A stretch of DNA of 64,000 nt. Source: Myxococcota bacterium. GTDB taxonomy: Bacteria; Myxococcota_A; UBA796; JAFGLY01. The notes beneath the pieces are model-generated. The model was not told the DNA's origin. It saw only the letters and a program-made list of their open reading frames with translations, and ran no database searches. The position numbers were made by a program, and so were the translations under genes. Each line of letters opens with the position of its first letter. The first letter of the stretch is position 1. The stretch lies in the NCBI GenBank assembly GCA_024276675.1, contig JAJRWT010000064.1:1-64000 (forward strand), given 5' to 3'. Below, one piece after another: positions 25,300 through 33,784 of this stretch.

Positions 25300-26280
25300 C
25301 TATACCTGGTAAACGGCTGCGCCGAAGGCCGTGCCGGCCCCAACCGACGAAAGGAGCAGCCTGTCCCCCTTCCTGAGCCGACCCTGTTGCCATGCCTCGG
25401 CCAGGGCCAGGGGCAGGGCCGCGCCGGCGGTGTTGCCGTGGTAGGCGATGTTGCTGATGGTCTTTTCCGGCGGAAGGCCAAGGGCGCGCGCCAGCAGCTC
25501 CACCAGGCGGGCGTTCCCCTGGTGGGTGATGAACAGGTCGATATCGGCTGCATCCAGCCCTGCCGAGCCCAAAGCCTCGGCGCAGATTTCCAGCGTGTAA
25601 TCCACGAACTGCTGAAAGATCTCGCGCTTGCCGGCGATCCTGATGTGGTGCAGGCCCTGGCTCATGGTTTCCTGGCTGGTGGGCAGGGCCGCTCCGCCGG
25701 CGGGGATCCAGGCGCCGGGGTCTTCACGGCCCTCGCCGCCGCACCGTATCGACAGAAAACCCGGCGCGGCGGAGGGCTCCAGCAACACGCCGGCGGCGGC
25801 GTCGCCAAAGAGAACCACCGAGCGACGGTCGGTCTTGTCGATGAAGCGACTCCGAGCATCCGCGGCCACGACCAGTACTCTCTCGGCTCCGTTGCGGACA
25901 CTGGCCACCCCCAGGTCCAGGGCGTACATGAAGCCGGCGCAGGCGGCCGAGAGATCGAAGGCCATGCAGCGGGCGCCGATCTTGCGAGCCAGGATGCTGG
26001 CTGTGGACGGATTGGGGTAGTCCCCCGATATGGTGGCCAGGATTATCCTGTCCAGTGCGGAAGCCTCGAGCCCGGCGGAATCCAGAACGGCCATGGCTGC
26101 CTGGGCGGCCATGTCGGAGGTGGTACGCCCGTCTTCGAGCCAGTGACGGCTCTCGATACCTGTACGGGATTCGATCCATTCCGAGTCGATGTTCAATCCG
26201 AAACGCTCTATGAGCTGGTCGTTGCTCATGACCCACGAGGGGGTATGAAAACCGGTGGCGGTGATGGCAACATTCTGCAC
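25300..26280 (-). CDS. Beta-ketoacyl-ACP synthase III (FabH-like), active
   Basis: A KAS III with intact catalytic triad: Cys in DLSAACAGFMYAL, His in FITHQGN and Asn in YHGNTAGAALPLAL. With start GTG 26280 the cysteine is residue 114, close to FabH Cys112, and the length is 326. A second in-frame GTG at 26304 is a duplicate made by a 24-base tandem repeat and would add eight residues. The enzyme starts chains by condensing an acyl-CoA with malonyl-ACP. It is the first gene of the five-gene unit KAS III, SDR, ligase, ACP, KAS III-like. Confidence 0.9.
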   Translation of the reverse strand: MQNVAITATGFHTPSWVMSNDQLIERFGLNIDSEWIESRTGIESRHWLEDGRTTSDMAAQAAMAVLDSAGLEASALDRIILATISGDYPNPSTASILARKIGARCMAFDLSAACAGFMYALDLGVASVRNGAERVLVVAADARSRFIDKTDRRSVVLFGDAAAGVLLEPSAAPGFLSIRCGGEGREDPGAWIPAGGAALPTSQETMSQGLHHIRIAGKREIFQQFVDYTLEICAEALGSAGLDAADIDLFITHQGNARLVELLARALGLPPEKTISNIAYHGNTAGAALPLALAEAWQQGRLRKGDRLLLSSVGAGTAFGAAVYQV

Positions 26281-26328
26281 GATGGCTCGCTCCGTCGGTA
26301 CCACGATGACTCACTCCGTCGGTGCCAG
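26281..26328 (-). repeat. 24-bp tandem repeat duplicating a start site
   Basis: Units at 26281-26304 and 26305-26328 match at 20 of 24 bases. On the minus strand each contains ACGGAG nine bases before a GTG, so both GTG 26304 and GTG 26280 have the same ribosome-site spacing and are in frame with the KAS III gene. The remainder of 26329-26500 is the divergent promoter region for the KAS III unit and the plus-strand membrane protein. Confidence 0.8.
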
Positions 26329-26500
26329 GATGTTGGTGAGCGTTCATCGCTATCAGGACTTGCGGGAAACATCAAGTCTGGCCAGGAGGCGCTGTGGTTG
26401 CCGGTGGGGGAGCAGGCGGCCGCGAAAGCCCATCCCCTGTCTTCAGCGCAGCCCATAGATGTGTTACCATCGCGCTTCAACCCGGAGGAGCATCGGCCAA

Positions 26501-28657
26501 ATGGCGGAGCGGAGACAGTACGGCCCAGTGCCACATGGAAAAGTCCAGGTGCCATTGAAACAAAGGCTCACATCACCTTTGTGGGCCACCCCGGCGGGCG
26601 ACTTCATGGGCCTTGTGTTCATCCTGGTCTGCGCCTGTCTCAACCCCTGGACCTGCACCGCCCAGGCCCTGCTCCTGGTTGTCGCGGCCCATTATTGTCT
26701 CCTCTCGTTTCTTCGGCTCTGGCGGGGGCGCGGGCGCTCATCTCGTCTCAAGAGCTGGCAAAGGCTTGGCCTGGCGCTGCTTGGTGTGCTCACTCTCTGG
26801 GCCACCTACGTGGCCGGAGATGTGCTATGGTTCGGCACCCCGTTTTTTTCGCTGGTCAAGCTCGTGGATCTGCGGGGGTTCGCCCTGGCCGGGGCTGCTT
26901 TCGTTTTCATCAACCTCGCGGTCTCCAATAAGCTCTCGGCTCCCGAGATGCTTCGGCGCTACCTGTTCCCCCGGGGGGGAGCATCCTACCTGCTCTACTT
27001 CGTGAGCAGGGTGGCGGCCTTTCCCGTTTCCGTGCTGGCGGTGGTCGTCCTCTCGGCGCTGCTGTCCACCGAGGGCTGGCGCTCCGCCTGCATCGCCACA
27101 CAGCTCTACCGCCAACTATCGGAGCGAGGGATCTCCACCTGTTCACCGGAGCTGCGGCAGGTATCCCAGTCCGCCTGGGCCGGCATCGAAGACCTGGACC
27201 TTTCGGAAAGCCAGGTTCAGGGCCTGGTGGATCACCTGGTCACCATCGTTGGGGGCATTGACGACCGACAGCAAAGAGCCACCGTTTTGAACATGCTCCT
27301 GGCTCCACTGCACGGAGGCAAACCCTCCACCTGCGCCCAACTTCCCTGGGAGCCACTATCGTTCTCGCGCCGCGACATGGATCTACCCAAGATACTGGCC
27401 CTGGGAGTGTATGGCTCTCTGTTCGCCCAGGTGGGGAAGCTGGCCGAGGCCAGCAGCGACGACAATGCTCCCCTGGTCAAGGTCCAGCAGGAGCAGTGGT
27501 CCGAGATCATCCGGGGCGAACGCCAGCTCGCCGCCGTGGCCTCTGCGTGGGTGCGTCAGACCGGCTTCTGCCAGGGGCGGGAGCTTGGGCTGCTCCAACA
27601 ACCAGAAGCCCTGCGCCAGAGCATGCTCTGCTCCGACAGCGCGGCACAGGCTGCGGCCTCGTACCGTGCGTGGCTCTCATCGCATGTAGCCGCTCCCGGG
27701 GGCGCGGCCGACCGCCTGGTGCTCATCCCCACGGGCTCCCGACGCGTGGAGTTGCAAGTGCAGCACAACGACGAACTCAAGGGCCAGAAAATGCCGGATC
27801 TGCCGGGCGAACTCGTGCTCTCGCCCTGCCGGCTCTCGGGGATGCTGGCGGGAACCGATTCCGATCCTTCGCGCCGTCGCGAGGTACACCTCTGGAGCCT
27901 GGACGACCAACTGAACCCCATCTGGGCGGGTGTCGTGGTCGCAAGGGAGCATCCCGACTCCTATGTCTACCAGTGCAGGCGCGGGTCTCGCTCATATGGC
28001 GGCCTGCACGGCTGCTCACAGACCCGCTTCGGTCTCTGGCTGCGTCGGGACAATGGCAACCTGGTCTTGTCCCAGGTCTGGTCCGCCGTGGGCAGGAACC
28101 AGGACCGAGATGATTGCAGCGGCGCCGCGGACAAGATTGGGCTGGACAGGGGCAGCATCGTGCAGCGGATAAACGAAATGTCGGCAGCTTCCATCCTGCA
28201 GCAGATGTCGAGCCGCGGAGCCCGGTGCATCGGTGAAGAGCAACCCGTGGATTGCTTCGTCGCCTGGAATACCGGCCAGGTCGAGTTGACTCTGGCCAAC
28301 GGCACAAGGGTGACCGTGCCACGCCTGGGTGGCCGATTTCCCAGCACCACGCTGGTGGCAGGTCTCAACTTCTACATCAACGCCCAGGCTCTGGGTCGTG
28401 GGCAGGGCTCGGCGCCGGCGGACGGGTTCTCCTGCGACACCTCGCTCCGCGACGTGGGATTGTTCCAACCCCCTACCATGAACGCCGCCTACGACTGGCA
28501 CCTGCCGACTCGTCGGGAACAGGAGTTCATAAAGAACGACCTGGGCCTGGACGCCTCCGTGGCCGGTGACTTGAATCAACTATGGCGCGGCATGTGTATC
28601 CTGGCTCCTTTACCTGTTTTGCAGGTTTCTGCCGCCACCCGCCAGGGAGGTTGGTGA
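26501..28657 (+). CDS. Polytopic membrane protein with Cys-rich domain, GTPase operon
   Basis: A 718-residue protein I do not recognise. About five helices occupy residues 30-200 (for example MGLVFILVCACLNPWTCTAQ, RLGLALLGVLTLWATYVAGD, LLYFVSRVAAFPVSVLAVVV). The remaining 500 residues are soluble, contain about fourteen cysteines and are probably outside the cytoplasm with disulfides. ATG 26501 is chosen because GGAGGAG lies about 11 bases upstream; an earlier frame start lacks such a site. The GTPase-like gene begins two bases after its stop, so the three plus-strand genes form an operon. No enzymatic motif is seen; an envelope sensor or scaffold is the most I can infer. Confidence 0.75.
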   Translation: MAERRQYGPVPHGKVQVPLKQRLTSPLWATPAGDFMGLVFILVCACLNPWTCTAQALLLVVAAHYCLLSFLRLWRGRGRSSRLKSWQRLGLALLGVLTLWATYVAGDVLWFGTPFFSLVKLVDLRGFALAGAAFVFINLAVSNKLSAPEMLRRYLFPRGGASYLLYFVSRVAAFPVSVLAVVVLSALLSTEGWRSACIATQLYRQLSERGISTCSPELRQVSQSAWAGIEDLDLSESQVQGLVDHLVTIVGGIDDRQQRATVLNMLLAPLHGGKPSTCAQLPWEPLSFSRRDMDLPKILALGVYGSLFAQVGKLAEASSDDNAPLVKVQQEQWSEIIRGERQLAAVASAWVRQTGFCQGRELGLLQQPEALRQSMLCSDSAAQAAASYRAWLSSHVAAPGGAADRLVLIPTGSRRVELQVQHNDELKGQKMPDLPGELVLSPCRLSGMLAGTDSDPSRRREVHLWSLDDQLNPIWAGVVVAREHPDSYVYQCRRGSRSYGGLHGCSQTRFGLWLRRDNGNLVLSQVWSAVGRNQDRDDCSGAADKIGLDRGSIVQRINEMSAASILQQMSSRGARCIGEEQPVDCFVAWNTGQVELTLANGTRVTVPRLGGRFPSTTLVAGLNFYINAQALGRGQGSAPADGFSCDTSLRDVGLFQPPTMNAAYDWHLPTRREQEFIKNDLGLDASVAGDLNQLWRGMCILAPLPVLQVSAATRQGGW

Positions 28658-28659
28658 TC

Positions 28660-29898
28660 ATGGCCTCGCCTCCCAGGGTCGATGCAGTGATGGTTGGTCC
28701 CCAGGCCAGTGGAAAGACCGTCTACATGCAGTACGTGAACCAGATCCACACCGTGGCCGACCTGGACAAAGACAAGTGGTCCCTGGGAGGCCTGCTGCCT
28801 GAGCGCATCGCCCACGTGCAAAAGATGGCCGTCGTGGACCCCGGTCTCCTGGAAAAACCGTCCCTTTCCGTGCAACAGCAAGCCCCAGGCCCGTGGGACC
28901 ACCCTCGGCTGTTCAATTCCGATCCCACGAAGCTGGTGGAAATCCACCAGACCATTGGGGGGCCGGTAAAACAAGCCCGAAGCAAAGGGGATCGTCTACG
29001 CGTACACTTTGCCGATCTGCCCGGCGAGTGGGCAAGGGTCTATCGTAGAGACCTGGGACCACAAGAACCAGAGCTGGCCGAGCGAGTGGACAAAAAGGCC
29101 CGAGAGGTGCTGAGAGTGCTGGAGTCGGCCAGGCTGGTGGTGCTGTTCGTGCCCTACTGGAGCCTGCTGCCCCAGGGCTTCATGCAGAAGCTCATCGAGA
29201 AGAAGAATCCTGTCCTGCGGCGAATCATCTGCTCCACGTCCATGTTCCAGGAGGGGGCACAAACCAACGAGCCTGACTGGGACAAGGCATCTGATGCCAT
29301 AGAAAATGCATCTCGCGACCTGGAGGCCTGGCTCCAGGTATTGCTGGGGGACTGCAGCGGCCCCTTCGACTGGCTTGTGCTGTTGAGCCAGTTCCAGCAG
29401 GAATCGGTGATTCCCCTGCTGGACATGTACAGCGAGGGTCTTGGCACACGGGTCTGGACGGGATTCGAGGGGATCCTGAAGCAGGCCAGGAACCCAGGGC
29501 CCACCTTTAAAGGCGACATAACTGCTCTGTCCTGGCTGTTGAACGGGGTCAATCAACATTCCATGGACCTGCTGCGGCGAGTGGCAGAAAAAGGGACGGT
29601 ACGCTGGCCAACGACCCTCACGGCGCTGGAGCAGCTCCGGAAGCTGCTGCCGGATCTGGATCTCCTGCTCACCAACACGGGTCAGGCAAGGAAGCTCAGC
29701 TCCAGGCTACGAAGCGTCACGGTGTTTCCGCACAACACAGCCAGCATCACGTTCGATACGCGCCTCCCCTCGGCAAGTCCCAGCAATATCGACGAAGATC
29801 GGCGGCTCCAGGATAAACTCTGGGATCTAAGGATGTGCTACGATGTGCTGATGTGGATAGTCCTCCAGACCAGGGCCCACGAGATATGGCCTCCATGA
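28660..29898 (+). CDS. P-loop GTPase-like protein of membrane system
   Basis: A 412-residue soluble protein. The P-loop AVMVGPQASGKTVYMQYV has Lys19-Thr20, and RVHFADLPGEWARVYRR near residue 118 fits a DxPGE switch II as in divergent TRAFAC-type GTPases, including those of the double-GTPase group found in bacterial conflict systems. No NKxD motif is evident; FDWLVLLSQF follows where it might be. Assignment as GTPase rather than ATPase is therefore tentative. The start has GGGAGG upstream. The stop overlaps the next start as ATGA. As the only predicted cytoplasmic NTPase of this locus it is the likely switch or motor for the surrounding membrane proteins. Confidence 0.7.
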   Translation: MASPPRVDAVMVGPQASGKTVYMQYVNQIHTVADLDKDKWSLGGLLPERIAHVQKMAVVDPGLLEKPSLSVQQQAPGPWDHPRLFNSDPTKLVEIHQTIGGPVKQARSKGDRLRVHFADLPGEWARVYRRDLGPQEPELAERVDKKAREVLRVLESARLVVLFVPYWSLLPQGFMQKLIEKKNPVLRRIICSTSMFQEGAQTNEPDWDKASDAIENASRDLEAWLQVLLGDCSGPFDWLVLLSQFQQESVIPLLDMYSEGLGTRVWTGFEGILKQARNPGPTFKGDITALSWLLNGVNQHSMDLLRRVAEKGTVRWPTTLTALEQLRKLLPDLDLLLTNTGQARKLSSRLRSVTVFPHNTASITFDTRLPSASPSNIDEDRRLQDKLWDLRMCYDVLMWIVLQTRAHEIWPP

Positions 29899-32800
29899 AC
29901 CGATACGAAAACCAGGCTCAATTTCGTGGAGTTGGGCGGGAATGGGTACCACCCAGGCCAGCCAACCTGGAGCCTGTGGATGAACTGGCCCAGGAGCTTC
30001 TCAAGCAAGGTCCTGGCTCCTCGCTTTCATTTTGTACTCATCTCGGAGAGCGCTGGCGCATGGAGTGCCTGGCCCAGAGTTCACGCCGCGGAGTGCGGGG
30101 AGCGGTCGTAGCCCTGGAAGCGCTGGAGCCGCCCCTGGACCTGGGGCGGCTCCAGCTTGAATCACCCGAAGGGGCCAGGGATCGTCTGTTCCTCGTGGCC
30201 CAGATCATCTCTGCCATGAGCATCCCGGGTACAGCTCCGCTGCGGCTCTCCATTGCGGGATGGAGTCAGCTCCGCCAGGACTCCGATCTGCTGAGGTACC
30301 TCGGTGCGCCCGAAACCCCGGATGTTCCAGGATTCCAGCCCCCGTGGCTCGTCCAGGAGCTGAGCCCTCACACCATGGGGCGGCACCTGCCCGGGGGCAG
30401 AGCCCTCTGGGTGCTTCAGGACGAAAACTCCCCAGCTTCGAAAGTCGCAGCTCTACTGGCTGGCTGGGCCTGGGGCGACACGGATCTCCACGCAATCATG
30501 AGGCTGCTTGTCTCGCGAAGCTCTGGAGGGAACCTGCTGGAGCGGTTCCTTGCCGGGAGCTTGTCGGAGCCGGAGATCACAGCGCTGCTGGGCGAGGCCG
30601 AGAGCATTGCCAGGGATGTGATTGAACATAGTCCTCCCAACCTGGACTCCTACCTGGAGTTGGCCGGCCGGATGGAGAGCCAGGGATTGCCGTTTCGCCC
30701 GTTTTCAACGGTGGTCCAGGGAAGCGAAACCCCGCGGGGCCGGCTCGCCGTGCACTCAAGCGGCGGCGCTGCGCTGATCCTCAAGGTCCATCCACCCACC
30801 AGGCACGATTACACGACCCTGGGCACCTTTCCCCGCAAGAAACTGGCCGGGTTGCTCAATCCTGCGCAGGTGCTCCAGGCAGAGGAATACTGGAAGTCGA
30901 CCCTGAGAAAGGAACCTCCCGGCTCGCCGGGATGGTGGCATCTCAAGGGGCTCCCCCTGTCATTCACCGTTGATCACTGGCAAGAGGCTGCAACGCTGCC
31001 TCTTGGCGACATCCTCGCGGCCTTTCGGCAAGCACCCGCGCCATCACTGGTCGAAGACGCATCCTCACTCTTGCTGGACATGCTCATCCGCACGCCCTGG
31101 AACTCCCTGAGTCAATTCATGGACACGCTTCCCGTCGTGCTGAGGCAGCTTGCGAAGGTAAATGACCGGGAAGCCGACCTGTTGAGAATCCACCTGGCCA
31201 TGCGCGCCCTGTCGGAGGGCGTACAATCGGTGGGCAAGCTGGGTTGCCAACTGGAGCCCATGAAAAAGCTTCGGCTGGGCATCGCAATCCAGGCATCGCA
31301 ATCGGAGCAGAAACCACAGGGCGTGTTGGAACACGACGTGGCCACCTTGCGGGCCCGACTGGAGCTTCGCAACGGCGACAGGTGGGAGCCCGTGGTCCAG
31401 GAGCGGCAGTGGTTTCCCGACGGACCGGGCCTCTCCCAGACCGTTCCGTCCCAACCCGTGGCCACGGTGTTGGTGGACCTGCGCTCGGGCCACCCGCTGC
31501 TGCCATCTGCGAAAGTGGCCTGCGCGACCGATGGCTGCATCATCGCCTTGGGAAAACCACCGGCCCAGCTTCGACCGGCGCCCGGCACCTGCCTGGTCCT
31601 GGAAAATGGAATCTCGTTACCGTCCGCCCAGGTGGACTGCGTCGTGCGGAAACTGGACGGCCAGGCGGTCAGGATCTGCACCATTCTGCCGCCTTCCCGC
31701 GGCTTCGCGCAGCACGACCCGGAGTTGATTCATGCGGATCCGGGCCAGGTGCCCCCAGTTCGCCACAGGAGTTCGTTCAGCTCGCCCCCGCGTGGGGGAA
31801 CGGACCAGGTGGCCCGCGCTTCTTCACAGGATCCCGCGGATCTGCTGGCCGAGGCCGCCGCCAGGCAGCTCGCCTTTCCCCCCAGGACAGACACTCACAG
31901 CGCCTACTACCCTTCGTACACGCTGTGTGTGGACAGCACCGCCGCCCGGGCCCGGCTGGTAGAGGGTTTCCGACTCAGCTCCAACTCTTCCGGTCGCACA
32001 TGTACCGTGGCAGGCGGGGAACTGCCTGGCTGGAGCGCGCTCCTTTCGGCCTTCCAACACGGAAGCCAGGCCGTGTTCAGGGGCGACCACCCCCTTTCCC
32101 CAAACCAATACGGCCGCTGGTCGTTCCTCCTGCCGGAACGGACCCTGGATGTCCTGGTGTTGGGAGCCTCTTTCTCGGACAAGCAGCTTTCGGCCGCGTC
32201 GCTGGCTGCGGCGGTGCTGTCCACTGAACACCCCCGGTGGCGCGTGGAGCTGCCTCCAGCCCCCGCCAATTCGCCCATCTGGCACTCTCCCGCACCGGTT
32301 CAGCGGCCTGTTGCGCATGAATTCCGGGAACGACAAGCAATGGGTGATACCCGCCCATACTCACCCTACCCCCGCACGGAACACCACGTGCACCGGCGGC
32401 GCCGACGGGCACCGTGGCGCTGGATGAAGGACCGACTGGCGCGCAGGCGCGGGGAAAAGCGCGCCGGACCCCGGGAGGGGGTCGGCACGGTGTCGTCTCG
32501 TCGCTGGCTCGTCCTGGCGTTCTTCACCGGGATCGCCGGCCTTGCCCTGGGTTTTCTTGGAGGCAGGTATCTTTCGGCAGGCTCCATCGGGTTCTTCGGA
32601 AGCCCTTCCGGAAACCAGCAAGGTGCCATTTCGCAGTATTATTCGGTGGCAGTGAACCAGGCCGACGAAACCACGGGCCAGGGCGCCCAGGGGCTCTGGC
32701 TCTGCTCCGAGTATGGCGACATCCTCCACCTGGACCAGGCTGGCCGAGAGATCTTCATCTGCGGCGACTTTGAGCCGCAACCTGGTGATCCCCAGCGCTA

Positions 32801-33107
32801 CCTGCGCGAAAGAACCTGCCTTCCCGATCCCGTGCGATGTGCCGACACGCCAGGGCTCCGGCAGCATGAACTGCCGGCGCTGCTGTGCTCCAGGGAAGGC
32901 CTGCTGATGGCCCTGGACCAAGGCCCCATCGCTGCACCCGCCACCTACACCAGCTTCGAGCCCCCCACCCACCCCGATGCCTGTGCGGCGGCCTGGTACC
33001 TGGAACAGGTTCCCCCGTTCCGGAATGTGCCCCACCAAAAAAAGGCAACCATGGACCCGGGAGCAGGGCATCCGGAGCAGCCACTACCGGCCGTGGCACC
33101 TCGATGA
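29895..33107 (+). CDS. Large protein with C-terminal membrane anchor, GTPase partner
   Basis: A 1070-residue protein of unknown family. The first 860 residues lack helices or a signal peptide and should be cytoplasmic. A basic stretch (RRRRRAPWRWMKDRLARRRG) precedes one helix (WLVLAFFTGIAGLALGFLGG, about 870-890), and a 175-residue domain with six cysteines follows outside. Thus it could link the GTPase in the cytoplasm to the envelope. The start 29895 is chosen for the ATGA overlap with the GTPase stop; ATG 29886 is possible. The gene ends just before a dispersed repeat, opposite the convergent operon. It resembles GTPase-associated proteins only in context, not in any motif I can name. Confidence 0.7.
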   Translation: MNRYENQAQFRGVGREWVPPRPANLEPVDELAQELLKQGPGSSLSFCTHLGERWRMECLAQSSRRGVRGAVVALEALEPPLDLGRLQLESPEGARDRLFLVAQIISAMSIPGTAPLRLSIAGWSQLRQDSDLLRYLGAPETPDVPGFQPPWLVQELSPHTMGRHLPGGRALWVLQDENSPASKVAALLAGWAWGDTDLHAIMRLLVSRSSGGNLLERFLAGSLSEPEITALLGEAESIARDVIEHSPPNLDSYLELAGRMESQGLPFRPFSTVVQGSETPRGRLAVHSSGGAALILKVHPPTRHDYTTLGTFPRKKLAGLLNPAQVLQAEEYWKSTLRKEPPGSPGWWHLKGLPLSFTVDHWQEAATLPLGDILAAFRQAPAPSLVEDASSLLLDMLIRTPWNSLSQFMDTLPVVLRQLAKVNDREADLLRIHLAMRALSEGVQSVGKLGCQLEPMKKLRLGIAIQASQSEQKPQGVLEHDVATLRARLELRNGDRWEPVVQERQWFPDGPGLSQTVPSQPVATVLVDLRSGHPLLPSAKVACATDGCIIALGKPPAQLRPAPGTCLVLENGISLPSAQVDCVVRKLDGQAVRICTILPPSRGFAQHDPELIHADPGQVPPVRHRSSFSSPPRGGTDQVARASSQDPADLLAEAAARQLAFPPRTDTHSAYYPSYTLCVDSTAARARLVEGFRLSSNSSGRTCTVAGGELPGWSALLSAFQHGSQAVFRGDHPLSPNQYGRWSFLLPERTLDVLVLGASFSDKQLSAASLAAAVLSTEHPRWRVELPPAPANSPIWHSPAPVQRPVAHEFRERQAMGDTRPYSPYPRTEHHVHRRRRRAPWRWMKDRLARRRGEKRAGPREGVGTVSSRRWLVLAFFTGIAGLALGFLGGRYLSAGSIGFFGSPSGNQQGAISQYYSVAVNQADETTGQGAQGLWLCSEYGDILHLDQAGREIFICGDFEPQPGDPQRYLRERTCLPDPVRCADTPGLRQHELPALLCSREGLLMALDQGPIAAPATYTSFEPPTHPDACAAAWYLEQVPPFRNVPHQKKATMDPGAGHPEQPLPAVAPR

Positions 33108-33115
33108 TGGCTGCG

Positions 33116-33172
33116 TAGGAGCCGTCGGGAAAGAGCCCTGCTGGAGACAGCCGGCTCTTTCCCGACGCTCCT
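33116..33172. repeat. Dispersed palindromic repeat, copy C, between convergent operons
   Basis: Left arm AGGAGCCGTCGGGAAAGAGC (from 33117) and right arm GCTCTTTCCCGACGCTCCT (to 33171) form a near-perfect hairpin with a 17-base loop. It fills the gap between the ends of the two convergent operons (33107 and 33209) and could terminate both. Confidence 0.85.
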
Positions 33173-33208
33173 GGTGGCGCCGCGTGAAGAATGCGCACCA
33201 CGGGCTCT

Positions 33209-33784
33209 TCAACGTTCCAGCTCGAGCTGCTCCAGGCAGCCCTTCCTCCACTGGTCGAGGGTGAGGGCCGCGCCCGCGCCGAAAAAGCGGGCCAGCAGGA
33301 TCCGACCAGAAAGGTCGGTACAACGTGGCAGGTTCCCCATGGGTGGAGATGCGGGCGACAGGCACAGTTGGATGGTCTTGGGATCCAGGGGGGGAGGGTC
33401 CTCGTCCGGGTGCCCTTTGAACAGGGCGGCGTCCACGTGGCACACCAGGGCCACGGAAGCCACGTTGTTGTCGCGCACCAGGCGGGAGAGGTCCATCAAC
33501 CGGGGAAGATCCATGGGGCCGATCCACGGGCTGACGGTGGGGGAGTCGCCAGAAACTGGGATGGCCGCCGGGATGGGCTCGCCCATGGGAGCAGCCAGCA
33601 TCACCAGCGGAGCCAGTATGTTGCTCTCGGGTGAGAGGCGATCCAGCCTGGAGGGAAGCTCCGCCGTACGCATGACCAGCAGCGACGCCAGCAGGAAGGC
33701 CGCCAGCAGGCCCGCGGCGAAGAGCCCCACCTTGCCGGCGTCCGGGGCTCCGCTCTGCCTGCCGGGTGTTCCCTCGCCCTTCAC
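33209..33784 (-). CDS. Small membrane protein, last gene of SEDS/PBP-like operon
   Basis: A 191-residue protein with a short polar N-terminus, one helix (VGLFAAGLLAAFLLASLLVM) and a 140-residue outside domain with four cysteines (CHVDAAL, LCLSP, RCTDL, GCLEQ). No family is recognised. GTG 33784 overlaps the stop of the penicillin-binding-like gene as GTGA, so it is translated with it. Single-helix partners are common in SEDS/PBP divisome and elongasome complexes, so a regulatory subunit role is possible. Confidence 0.7.
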   Translation of the reverse strand: MKGEGTPGRQSGAPDAGKVGLFAAGLLAAFLLASLLVMRTAELPSRLDRLSPESNILAPLVMLAAPMGEPIPAAIPVSGDSPTVSPWIGPMDLPRLMDLSRLVRDNNVASVALVCHVDAALFKGHPDEDPPPLDPKTIQLCLSPASPPMGNLPRCTDLSGRILLARFFGAGAALTLDQWRKGCLEQLELER

